Source: Achromobacter sp. (GTDB taxonomy: Bacteria > Pseudomonadota > Gammaproteobacteria > Burkholderiales > Burkholderiaceae_B). Taken from it: a DNA stretch of 16,856 nt. Position numbers and translations under genes: made by a program. Positions within the stretch are counted from its first letter, which is position 1; every line of letters begins with the position of its first letter. Shown here piece by piece: positions 1 to 6,631 of the stretch. The notes below the pieces were generated by a model that was not told where the DNA came from, searched no databases, and saw only the letters and a program-made list of their open reading frames with translations. The DNA is taken from NCBI GenBank assembly GCA_003454835.1, contig DMTA01000350.1:1-16856 (forward strand). Direction: 5' to 3'.

Positions 1-195
1 CAGCGTGCGCAGGGTCAGCGTTGCGCCGGCGCGGCCGCGGAATTCGCTTTTGACCACCGCACGCACGGCGCCGTTGGACGCGCGGTCGATGATGTCGGCG
101 GCGGGGCTCAACACGCCGTCCGCGAACACGCCGACAGCAAGGGCCGCGGTTTTGACCTGGTGCAGGGAAGCAGTGGTCTGTGTGCTAAATTCCAT
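1..195 (-). CDS. pepA: Leucyl aminopeptidase PepA, N-terminal part (runs off the left edge)
   Basis: The first 65 codons of a minus-strand gene are present, beginning MEFSTQTTASLHQVKTAALA and continuing through a VVKSEFRGRAGATLTLR stretch. This is the N-terminal, non-catalytic domain of M17 leucyl aminopeptidase, a cytosolic Mn/Zn enzyme that removes N-terminal residues from peptides. The catalytic metal-binding domain lies outside the window, so activity cannot be judged here. The start ATG (195-193) lies 57 bp from the divergently read lptF. The pepA/lptF divergent pair is the arrangement known from E. coli and many proteobacteria, which supports both calls. The call rests on family memory of the Bordetella/Achromobacter protein; the edge truncation is an artefact of the window. 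Confidence 0.88.
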   Translation of the reverse strand, partial: MEFSTQTTASLHQVKTAALAVGVFADGVLSPAADIIDRASNGAVRAVVKSEFRGRAGATLTLRTL

Positions 196-252
196 GAGGG
201 TTTCCCGTGTGCGTCTGTGTATGATGCGGTCGATTATCCCGCATATTCTCCC
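196..252. promoter_or_regulatory. Divergent pepA/lptF promoter region
   Basis: These 57 bases separate the start codons of pepA (minus) and lptF (plus), so at least the proximal promoter elements of both genes should lie here or overlap the coding ends. A TATGAT hexamer at 220-225 is a possible -10 for lptF, but no convincing -35 is seen 16-18 bp upstream. On the minus strand, GATAAT (238-233) is a possible -10 for pepA. No recognisable Shine-Dalgarno precedes the lptF ATG. The region is inferred from gene geometry, not from strong motifs. Confidence 0.35.
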
Positions 253-1356
253 ATGTCTCTATTCAAACGCTCTGTCGTCAGCGAGATCACCAGTCACGCT
301 GGCGTTGTCTTTTCCACGTTGCTCGTCGTGTGGCTCAGCGTGCTTCTCGTGCGCCTGCTCGGCGAAGCTGCAGGAGGCAACATCGGAGCGGACGTGGTCG
401 TGGTGCTTGCCGCGCTGTCGACCATCACTGCGCTGCCGACCATTCTGGCGGTCTCGATCTTCATCGCCGTGCTGACCACGGTCACGCGCAACTACCGCGA
501 ATCCGAAATGGTGGTGTGGTTTGCCAGCGGACTGTCGCTGGCGGATTGGCTCAAGCCTGTGCTGCGCGTGGCGGTCCCCGTCGCAATTGCCGTGGCCGGT
601 CTGACGCTGGTGGCGTCGCCCTGGGCCTACCGCCAGATCGGCGAATACCACGAACGCTTCGAACAGCGCTCCGACCTGTCCAAGGTCACGGCCGGCCAGT
701 TCGCCGAGTCGTCCGGCGGCAACCGTGTGTTCTTTGCCGAAGACCCGGTCAATCCCAGCGACGAACTCGGCAACGTGTTCGCGCGCGAGACCGGCCCGGA
801 ATGGCTCAGCGTGCTGACCGCAAGCAGCGCGCACAGCGAGACGCTGCCCAACGGCGACCGCTTTCTGGTGCTGGGCGAGGGACACCGCTACGACCTGAAG
901 CCGGGCACGCCCGAGCTTCGCCTGGTGCATTTTGAAAAATACGGCCTGCGTCTCGAAAGCAAGTCGGGCGGCGATCCGGTGGCCGAGGCCCGCGCGGCGG
1001 CGGAGCGTTCCTCGAAGGCGCGCAGCACGCCGCAACTGGTTGAAGACAACACCAACAGCAGTTGGTCACAGGTCATGTGGCGGATCTCGCTGCCGCTCGC
1101 CGCGCTGAATCTTGCGCTGCTGGCCATTCCGCTGGGCGCGGTGAATCCGCGGCTGGGGCGTTCGGGCGATCTGCTCATCGCCGGTCTGGTCGGCCTGCTC
1201 TATATGAATATGATCAACCTGTCGCGCGCCTGGATCTCCAACGGCAAACTCAGCTTTGGCCTGGGCGTGTGGCTGATCCACGGCGCCGTCGCCCTGCTGA
1301 CCGCGTTCCTCCTGATGCGCCGCCTGCGCGTCAAGGCGCCGAAGAACAGCTCGTAG
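253..1356 (+). CDS. lptF: LPS export ABC transporter permease LptF
   Basis: The 367-residue inner-membrane protein has the LptF/LptG (YjgP/YjgQ) layout. Three N-terminal membrane segments lie at about 16-36, 47-76 and 102-122. A long periplasmic beta-jellyroll domain spans about 125-270, followed by three C-terminal segments at about 276-298, 305-325 and 335-357. The cytoplasmic stretch SEMVVWFASGLS (about 84-95) matches the coupling helix that contacts the LptB ATPase. LptF with LptG and LptB2 extracts lipopolysaccharide from the inner membrane and passes it to LptC. The ATG at 253 (MSLFKRSVVSE) was chosen because an upstream in-frame ATG at 160 would overlap pepA and add a non-family leader. 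No clear Shine-Dalgarno is visible. lptG, which usually follows, is absent; a convergent LysR gene comes next. Confidence 0.93.
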   Translation: MSLFKRSVVSEITSHAGVVFSTLLVVWLSVLLVRLLGEAAGGNIGADVVVVLAALSTITALPTILAVSIFIAVLTTVTRNYRESEMVVWFASGLSLADWLKPVLRVAVPVAIAVAGLTLVASPWAYRQIGEYHERFEQRSDLSKVTAGQFAESSGGNRVFFAEDPVNPSDELGNVFARETGPEWLSVLTASSAHSETLPNGDRFLVLGEGHRYDLKPGTPELRLVHFEKYGLRLESKSGGDPVAEARAAAERSSKARSTPQLVEDNTNSSWSQVMWRISLPLAALNLALLAIPLGAVNPRLGRSGDLLIAGLVGLLYMNMINLSRAWISNGKLSFGLGVWLIHGAVALLTAFLLMRRLRVKAPKNSS

Positions 1357-1434
1357 CGTTGCACTGCCCCGCCAGCGGGCGGCCGCAACCGTATCGCGCA
1401 GAATCGCGGCCGCGCGTGTCGCCCGAGCGTGTGC

Positions 1435-2355
1435 TCAGGGCAGATACTTCATTGTTCCACGCCGGCCTGCCAACAGGTCGGCGTTTTTCAATACCGACTT
1501 TCGGATGAACTCCCACAGCACCGTCACACGCTTGAGCTTGCGCAGGTCTTCGTGGCAGTACATCCAGAACGAGCGCGTGATGGCGATCTCATCCTGCAGC
1601 ACGGGTTTGAGCCGCGGATCCTGGGCCGCGATGAAGCACGGCAGGATGGCGAGCGACTGACCCTGCAGCGCCGCGTGGTACTGGGCCACGACGCTCGTGC
1701 TGCGCAACACCACCTTGCTTGCCGGCAGCACGTCTTCCAGATAGCGCAGGCGCTCGCTGAAAAGCAGCTCGTCCACATAACCGATGAACGTGTGATCTGC
1801 CAGGTCCTCGCGGCGGGTGATCGGTGCATGGCTAGCGAGATAGCCGGGCGTGCCGTACAGCCGCAGCGTGTAGTCGCACAGCTTGCTGCACACATACGGT
1901 CCGCGCTGCGGGCGCTCGATGGTGATGGCCAGGTCGGCTTCGCGCTTGGACAGGCTGACAAAGCGCGGCACTGGCAGGATGTCGAGCGTGATGTGCGGAT
2001 AGCGCCGCTGGAAGTCCGCGGCAAGCGGGGTCAGCACATAACTGCCGAAACCCTCGGTGGCGCCTATGCGCAAATGACCCGATAGCGCCTGCCCGATGCC
2101 GGACAGATTTTCGCGCGCGGTGTGCACGACGCTTTCCATCTGTTCGGCGTGGACGAACAGGCGCTGGCCGTCGTCGGTCAGCACGAAGCCCGCGCTGCGG
2201 GACTTCTCGAAGAGCAGGGTGTCCAATTCCGTTTCCAGCGCCCGGATGCGGCGCGATACGGTGGTGTGTTCCACACCCAGCTTGCGCGCCGCCGCACTGA
2301 CGCGCTGCGTGCGCGCCACTTCCAGGAAATACCGCAGGCTGTCCCAATCAAGCAA
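1435..2355 (-). CDS. LysR-family transcriptional regulator
   Basis: A LysR-type regulator of 306 residues if started at TTG 2355. The N-terminal winged helix-turn-helix (LDWDSLRYFLEVARTQRVSAA, then GVEHTTVSRRIRALETELDTLLFEK) occupies about residues 1-60. The rest is the effector-binding periplasmic-binding-like domain (LSGHLRIGATEGFGSYVLTP onward). The TTG start is preferred because GGAG (2368-2365, minus strand) stands 9 nt upstream and the protein then begins MLDWDSLRYF, as this subfamily usually does. An in-frame ATG at 2424 would add 23 atypical residues and run into the operator-like repeats at 2408-2436. It is divergent from the binding protein at 2570, the usual geometry for a LysR regulator and its target. 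The effector is unknown; a metabolite linked to the binding protein or to mmsA is an inference. Confidence 0.88.
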   Translation of the reverse strand: MLDWDSLRYFLEVARTQRVSAAARKLGVEHTTVSRRIRALETELDTLLFEKSRSAGFVLTDDGQRLFVHAEQMESVVHTARENLSGIGQALSGHLRIGATEGFGSYVLTPLAADFQRRYPHITLDILPVPRFVSLSKREADLAITIERPQRGPYVCSKLCDYTLRLYGTPGYLASHAPITRREDLADHTFIGYVDELLFSERLRYLEDVLPASKVVLRSTSVVAQYHAALQGQSLAILPCFIAAQDPRLKPVLQDEIAITRSFWMYCHEDLRKLKRVTVLWEFIRKSVLKNADLLAGRRGTMKYLP

Positions 2356-2407
2356 GATCCATCGCTCCAAGGCCCCGGCAGCACGCTGCCAGGCGGCTTT
2401 TTTTGTG

Positions 2408-2436
2408 TGTGCATGAATGCACAAGGAATGTGCATT
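2408..2436. promoter_or_regulatory. Three-half-site operator between LysR gene and binding-protein gene
   Basis: TGTGCAT (2408-2414), ATGCACA (2417-2423) and TGTGCAT (2429-2435) form two overlapping inverted repeats: a 7+7 with a 2-bp spacer, and an 8+8 (AATGCACA/TGTGCATT) with a 5-bp spacer. The two direct copies start 21 bp apart, about two helical turns. The block lies just upstream of a candidate -35 for the plus-strand gene, where LysR regulators bind to activate. Assignment to the adjacent LysR protein is inference. Confidence 0.6.
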
Positions 2437-2443
2437 TCTGGTG

Positions 2444-2472
2444 TTGCTTGTTGATTTTCACACATCTACACT
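2444..2472 (+). promoter_or_regulatory. Candidate promoter of the binding-protein gene
   Basis: TTGCTT (2444-2449) and TACACT (2467-2472) are spaced by 17 bp and would start RNA near 2479, giving a leader of about 90 nt. Both hexamers are imperfect, as expected for an activator-dependent promoter. The repeated half-sites end 8 bp before the -35. Confidence 0.4.
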
Positions 2473-2569
2473 GGATCGGCTGGCCTTGGGCTATGCCCTG
2501 GGACCGCAGGCCGCGAAGACGGCGCCACAACGCTAATACTCAGCGCATAAAAACTCAGGAGACAAATCC

Positions 2570-3787
2570 ATGAAATTGCACGCACGCGGACTCGCCGCAG
2601 GCTTGTGTCTGGGCGCCGGTTTGCTTGGGCAGGCCCATGCGGCGGATAAGCCGCCAGTGAAGATCGGCATTCTGACGGATATGTCCGGCACCTATGCCGG
2701 CATGGGGGGCGCAGGTTCGGTTGCGGCGGCGCAGTTGGCCATCGACGACTGCCTTGCGGCAGAGTGCAAGGGCATGAAGATCGATCTGGTGTCCGCGGAC
2801 AACCAGAACAAGGCCGACGTCGGCGCCGCGCGCGCCCGCGAATGGTTCGACCGCGACGGCGTCACCGCCATCGCCGACCTCACCAATTCCGCCGTCGCGC
2901 TGGCCGTGCAGGGCATCGCCCGCGAAAAGAACAAGGTGGTGATGTTCTCCGGTCCGGCCACGACGGCGCTGACCAACAAGGAATGCTCGCCAGTCGGCTT
3001 TCACTGGATGTTCGACACCTACTCGCAGTCGGCGGGCGGCGCCAAGGCGACCGTGCGCGAGGGCGGCAAGTCCTGGTTCTTCATCACCGTCGATTACGCA
3101 TTCGGGCATTCGCTGGAAGCCGACACGGCCAAGGCGGTGAAGGCGCTGGGCGGCACGGTGGCTGGCAGCGTGCGGCATCCGTTGAACGCGCCCGACTTCG
3201 CGTCCTATCTCTTGCAGGCGCAAAGCTCCAAGGCGCAGGTGGTGGCGCTGGCCAATGGCGGCCAGGACACCGTCAACGCCGTCAAGCAGGCGCGCGAGTT
3301 CGGCATCGTGGCAGGTGGCCAGCGGCTGGTTTCGCTGCTGATCTTCCTGTCCGACCTGCGTGCGCTTGGCCTGGAGAACGCGCAGGGCTTGTCCTACGTG
3401 GACGGTTTTTATTGGGACTACGACGACGCGACGCGCGAATGGTCCGGGCGTTTCGAAAAGGCCTTCCGCGGCCTGAAGCCCACCATGACGCAGGCCGGCG
3501 TGTATTCCAGCGTGTTGCATTACCTGCGCGCCGTGGCCGCCGCCAACAGCACGGATGGCAAGGTCGTGGCCGACAAAATGCGCGAGATTCCCATCAAGGA
3601 TCCGATCATGCGTAACGCGTCGATCCGCCCGGACGGCCGCGTGATCCACGATATGTACCTGTACGAAGTCAAGAAGCCCGCGGACTCCAAGGGCGGCTGG
3701 GACTATTCGAAGCTGGTGGCCACCATCCCGGCGGCCGAAGCCTTCCAGCCCCTGGCCGATTCGACCTGCCCGCTGGTGAAGAAATAA
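2570..3787 (+). CDS. Periplasmic substrate-binding protein, branched-chain amino acid ABC type (orphan)
   Basis: A 405-residue type I periplasmic binding protein (Peripla_BP_6/LivJ-like). Residues 1-24 are a Sec signal peptide with positive start, hydrophobic core and AHA cleavage site before ADKPP. The mature part opens with VKIGILTDMSGTYAGMGGAGS, the first ligand-contact strand and loop of this fold. It continues with WFFITVDYAFGHSLEADT at the second-lobe entry. AGGAG (2557-2561) lies 8 nt before the ATG. No permease or ATPase genes adjoin it, so it must share a transporter encoded elsewhere or act as a sensor. Such orphan binding proteins are common in Bordetella and Achromobacter. Its ligand cannot be read from sequence; amino acids, aromatic acids or other carboxylates all occur in this family. 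It is divergent from a LysR gene and 94 bp upstream of mmsA. Confidence 0.88.
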   Translation: MKLHARGLAAGLCLGAGLLGQAHAADKPPVKIGILTDMSGTYAGMGGAGSVAAAQLAIDDCLAAECKGMKIDLVSADNQNKADVGAARAREWFDRDGVTAIADLTNSAVALAVQGIAREKNKVVMFSGPATTALTNKECSPVGFHWMFDTYSQSAGGAKATVREGGKSWFFITVDYAFGHSLEADTAKAVKALGGTVAGSVRHPLNAPDFASYLLQAQSSKAQVVALANGGQDTVNAVKQAREFGIVAGGQRLVSLLIFLSDLRALGLENAQGLSYVDGFYWDYDDATREWSGRFEKAFRGLKPTMTQAGVYSSVLHYLRAVAAANSTDGKVVADKMREIPIKDPIMRNASIRPDGRVIHDMYLYEVKKPADSKGGWDYSKLVATIPAAEAFQPLADSTCPLVKK

Positions 3788-3793
3788 TCCGAG

Positions 3794-3818
3794 GCCCGCG
3801 GACGCTTGTGCCGCGGGC
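3794..3818 (+). terminator. GC-rich hairpin after the binding-protein gene
   Basis: GCCCGCGG (3794-3801) and CCGCGGGC (3811-3818) form a perfect 8-bp stem with a 9-nt loop, 6 nt after the stop codon. No T-tract follows, so it is not a classical intrinsic terminator. It may terminate weakly, or protect the 3' end of the upstream message if transcription continues into mmsA. Confidence 0.45.
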
Positions 3819-3881
3819 GCGGCTCGATCCAAGAACGCGGACGACCATCCGCATCGACTACGCAGTGTGAGGAGCATCAAA

Positions 3882-5375
3882 ATGAGTGAAGTCCCGCGCG
3901 TTCCGCTACTGATCGGCGGCAAGCTTGTGCAGTCCAAAACCACCGAATGGCGAGACGTGATCAACCCCGCCACCCAGGAGGTCGTCGCCAAGGTGCCCTT
4001 CGCCACGCGCGAAGAACTGGACCTGGCCGTCTCCAACGCCAAAGAGGCTTTCAAGACCTGGCGCAACACCGGGCAGGGCGCTCGCATGCGCGTCATGCTC
4101 AAGTTCCAGGAGCTGCTGCGCGCCAATACCGGCAAGCTGGCCGAGATGATCACCCGCGAACACGGCAAGACGCTGCCGGACGCCGAGGGTGAAGTCGGCC
4201 GCGGTCTGGAAGTGGTCGAGCACGCCTGCTCGATCGCCAACCTGCAACTGGGCGAATACGCGGAAAACGCCGCGACCGGCATCGACGTCTACACACTGAT
4301 CCAACCGCTGGGCGTGTGCGCGGGCATCACCGCGTTCAACTTCCCGGTGATGCTGCCGTGCTTCATGTTCCCCATCGCCGTGGCTTGCGGCAACACGTTC
4401 GTGCTGAAGCCGTCCGAGCAGGATCCGACCTCCTCGCTGTTCCTGGCGGAACTGGCGCTGGAAGCCGGCTTGCCGCCGGGCGTGCTGAACGTGGTTCACG
4501 GCGGTCCCGAGACGGCCAATGGCCTGTGCGAGCACCCTGACATCAAGGCGGTGTCGTTCATCGGCTCGACCCGCGTAGGCACCGAGATCTACAACCGCGC
4601 ATCGGCCGCAGGCAAGCGCTGCCAGTCGATGATGGGCGCCAAGAACCACTGCGTGGTTCTGCCTGACGCCGATCCGGAAGTCGCGCTGAACCAGCTGCTG
4701 GGCGCCGCCTTCGGCGCGGCCGGCCAGCGCTGCATGGCGTCGTCGGTGGCCGTGCTGGTGGGCGAGGCCCGCAACTGGCTGCCCGATTTCGTCGAGCGCG
4801 CCAAGAAACTCAAGGTCAACGCCGGCACGGATCGCCAAGCCGATCTTGGTCCGCTGGTGTCGCCCAATGCCAAGAAGCGCGTGGAAAGCCTGATCCAGAA
4901 GGGGGTGGACGAAGGCGCCAAGCTGCTGCTCGATGGCCGCAACCTGAAGGTGTCCGGTTTCGAGGAAGGCAACTTCGTGGGGCCGACCGTGTTTGATGGA
5001 GTCGCCGAGAACATGACGATCTACACCGAAGAGATCTTCGGGCCGGTCCTGTGCTGCGTCGGCGTCGAGACGCTGGAAGATGCAGTGGCGTTCATCAACC
5101 GCAACCCCAACGGGAACGGCGTCGCCCTGTTCACGCAGGATGGGGGCGCTGCCCGCTACTTCCAGAACAACATCGACGTGGGCCAAGTCGGCATCAACGT
5201 GCCGATTCCGGTGCCGGTGGCGTGGTTCAGCTTCACGGGTTCGCGTGGTTCCAAGCTGGGCGACCTGGGCCCCAACGGCAAGCAGGCGGTGCAGTTCTGG
5301 ACGCAGACCAAGACCGTCACCGCACGCTGGTCTGCGCACGCCAAGACCGTCAACACCACGATCTCGATGCGCTAA
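3882..5375 (+). CDS. mmsA: CoA-acylating methylmalonate-semialdehyde dehydrogenase
   Basis: A 497-residue aldehyde dehydrogenase of the methylmalonate-semialdehyde type. The enzyme oxidises methylmalonate semialdehyde (valine and thymine breakdown) to propionyl-CoA, or malonate semialdehyde to acetyl-CoA, with NAD and CoA. The nucleophile is Cys284 in AAGQRCMA, and the conserved Asn is N153 in AFNFP. The segment usually carrying the general-base Glu reads MMGAKNH (250-256), the known signature of this CoA-dependent branch. The start is ATG 3882, preceded by GAGGAG (3869-3874) with 7 nt spacing; an in-frame GTG at 3867 has no such site. Length matches the family (about 500). No other valine-degradation gene adjoins it, so it probably supplies propionyl-CoA independently or as a two-gene unit with the binding protein. 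Confidence 0.93.
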   Translation: MSEVPRVPLLIGGKLVQSKTTEWRDVINPATQEVVAKVPFATREELDLAVSNAKEAFKTWRNTGQGARMRVMLKFQELLRANTGKLAEMITREHGKTLPDAEGEVGRGLEVVEHACSIANLQLGEYAENAATGIDVYTLIQPLGVCAGITAFNFPVMLPCFMFPIAVACGNTFVLKPSEQDPTSSLFLAELALEAGLPPGVLNVVHGGPETANGLCEHPDIKAVSFIGSTRVGTEIYNRASAAGKRCQSMMGAKNHCVVLPDADPEVALNQLLGAAFGAAGQRCMASSVAVLVGEARNWLPDFVERAKKLKVNAGTDRQADLGPLVSPNAKKRVESLIQKGVDEGAKLLLDGRNLKVSGFEEGNFVGPTVFDGVAENMTIYTEEIFGPVLCCVGVETLEDAVAFINRNPNGNGVALFTQDGGAARYFQNNIDVGQVGINVPIPVPVAWFSFTGSRGSKLGDLGPNGKQAVQFWTQTKTVTARWSAHAKTVNTTISMR

Positions 5376-5383
5376 AAGAGGGG

Positions 5384-5429
5384 ACGCCTTGCTCCTAAGC
5401 TTATACAAATAATTCATATAGCAAGGCGT
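5384..5429 (+). terminator. Inverted repeat between mmsA and cysB (possible weak terminator or operator)
   Basis: ACGCCTTGCT (5384-5393) and AGCAAGGCGT (5420-5429) are perfect 10-bp complements separated by 26 A/T-rich bases. The right arm is followed by TTCTTATTACTT. The loop is long for an efficient terminator, yet the position just after mmsA and the T-rich tail fit that role. The right arm also lies just upstream of the cysB -10, so a DNA-binding role is equally possible. Confidence 0.4.
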
Positions 5430-5439
5430 TCTTATTACT

Positions 5440-5470
5440 TATAATTGGCCCGTCTATCAGGGGCCAATTA
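5440..5470 (+). promoter_or_regulatory. cysB -10 element overlapped by a perfect palindrome ending at the start codon
   Basis: A consensus TATAAT lies at 5440-5445 and would start RNA near 5452; no good -35 is seen. TAATTGGCCC (5442-5451) and GGGCCAATTA (5461-5470) form a perfect 10-bp inverted repeat with a 9-bp spacer. It covers most of the -10, the expected start point and the Shine-Dalgarno (AGGGG, 5459-5463), and ends one base before the ATG at 5471. This position suits an autoregulatory operator. Confidence 0.55.
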
Positions 5471-6415
5471 ATGAACCTCCAGCAATTTCGTTTCGTGCGT
5501 GAAACCATCCGGCGCGACTTCAACCTGACCGAAGCCGCCCGGATGCTCTACACGTCGCAACCCGGCGTGTCCAAGGCCATCATCGAGTTCGAGGACGAGC
5601 TGGGCATCAAGATCTTCGAACGCCATGGGAAGCGCATCAAGGGGCTGACCAAACCCGGCCTGGCCGTTTCGCAGGTGATCGACCGCATCATGCGCGAAGT
5701 CGACAACCTGAAGAAAGTCAGCGACGAATTCGCGCGCCGCGATGAAGGCGGCCTGGTCATTGCCTGCACCCACACGCAGGCGCGCTATCTGCTGCCCCGC
5801 GTGATTCCTGCCTTCCGTAAGCAATTCCCCAAGGTCCACCTGTCGCTGGCCGAGGGCAGCCCCGCCCAACTGGCCGAAATGGTCCTGCATGAACAGGCGG
5901 ATCTGGCGCTGGCCACCGAATCGCTGGCGCTGACGCCGGGCCTGGCAACCTTGCCGGTCTATGCATGGGAACACACCGTGGTGGTGCGTCCCGACCATCC
6001 GCTGGCCGAACTGACCTCCAGCGCCGCCAAGCGCCTGTCGCTGGCGCAACTGGCCGAATACCCCATCGTGACCTACGACCGCGCCTTCACCGGCCGCAGC
6101 ACGATCGACGAGATCTTCGCCAACCAGGGCATCCATCCGGACATCGTGCTTGAAGCCATCGACGCCGACGTGATCAAGACGTATGTGGACGTGGGTCTGG
6201 GCATCGGCATCATCGCAGGCGTCGCCTATGACCCGCGCCGCGATTCCAATCTGGTCGGCCTGCCGGTGGGGCACCTGTTCGGCACGCATACCACCCGCGT
6301 GGGCGTGAAGGCGGGCGTGTTCCTGCGCGATTACGTCTACACCTTCCTGGAAATGCTGGCGCCATCACTGACCCGGGCAGTGGTGACCGATGCGGTGCAG
6401 GGGGCGCCGAAATAG
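5471..6415 (+). CDS. cysB: LysR-family regulator CysB of sulfur assimilation
   Basis: A 314-residue CysB-type LysR protein. The helix-turn-helix lies at about 18-38 (FNLTEAARMLYTSQPGVSKAI), followed by a linker helix and a two-lobe effector domain. The effector loop THTQARYLLP places Thr100, Thr102 and Gln103 at the positions known to bind sulfate or N-acetylserine in enteric CysB. The later AFTGRS motif supplies another conserved threonine. CysB activates sulfate uptake and reduction and organosulfur genes during sulfur limitation, with O- or N-acetylserine as inducer, and commonly represses itself. None of its usual targets is in the window. The ATG at 5471 has AGGGG 7 nt upstream, inside the palindrome at 5442-5470. 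A strong terminator follows the gene, so it is probably monocistronic. Confidence 0.9.
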   Translation: MNLQQFRFVRETIRRDFNLTEAARMLYTSQPGVSKAIIEFEDELGIKIFERHGKRIKGLTKPGLAVSQVIDRIMREVDNLKKVSDEFARRDEGGLVIACTHTQARYLLPRVIPAFRKQFPKVHLSLAEGSPAQLAEMVLHEQADLALATESLALTPGLATLPVYAWEHTVVVRPDHPLAELTSSAAKRLSLAQLAEYPIVTYDRAFTGRSTIDEIFANQGIHPDIVLEAIDADVIKTYVDVGLGIGIIAGVAYDPRRDSNLVGLPVGHLFGTHTTRVGVKAGVFLRDYVYTFLEMLAPSLTRAVVTDAVQGAPK

Positions 6416-6450
6416 CCTCTCTGCCGACTCCCGGCTCCTGCCTCGACAAC

Positions 6451-6482
6451 ACGCGACGTCCTCACGACGTCGCGTTTTTTTT
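6451..6482 (+). terminator. Intrinsic terminator of cysB
   Basis: ACGCGACGTC (6451-6460) and GACGTCGCGT (6466-6475) form a perfect 10-bp stem with a 5-nt loop, and a run of eight T ends at 6482. It lies 35 nt after the cysB stop codon and is a textbook Rho-independent terminator. Confidence 0.92.
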
Positions 6483-6569
6483 GCCCGATGAGCCTGTGGA
6501 AAGCGTGAGACGGCTATCCCTTTCCATAAGCTCATAAAAATAATTAAATAAGAACAGATCTCATTTGAG

Positions 6570-6601
6570 TTGACGAAAAAATAGGAATCATTATCATTAC
6601 A
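6570..6601 (+). promoter_or_regulatory. Promoter of the DUF2325 gene overlapped by a Fur-box-like sequence
   Basis: TTGACG (6570-6575) and TATCAT (6592-6597) with a 16-bp spacer make a good sigma-70 promoter. Bases 6583-6601 match the 19-bp Fur consensus (GATAATGATAATCATTATC, read as its complement) at 13 of 19 positions, including an uninterrupted TTATCATTA at 6591-6599. The site covers the -10, so iron-loaded Fur binding there would repress. GAGG (6622-6625) is the ribosome site 6 nt before the ATG at 6632. Confidence 0.6.
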
Positions 6602-6631
6602 TCCAGGCTCAACGACCCAGTGAGGTAAATC

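Noticed and set aside
160..252. Extended N-terminus of lptF from the ATG at 160
   Set aside because: It would overlap pepA and add 31 residues unlike any LptF; ATG 253 gives the family start.
1379..1413. Two GCGGCCGC copies (1379-1386, 1406-1413) after lptF as a terminator
   Set aside because: They can pair, but the sequence is itself palindromic, the loop is 19 nt and no T-tract follows; expected by chance at this GC content.
2371..2404. GGCAG/CTGCC hairpin followed by seven T as a plus-strand terminator
   Set aside because: The T-run is separated from a short stem by AGGCGGC, and the spot is inside the LysR leader where no plus-strand gene ends.
2555..5417. Long minus-strand open frames of 575 and 503 codons opposite the binding protein and mmsA
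   Set aside because: They are antisense shadows of GC-rich coding sequence; the plus-strand frames encode recognisable families with motifs and ribosome sites.
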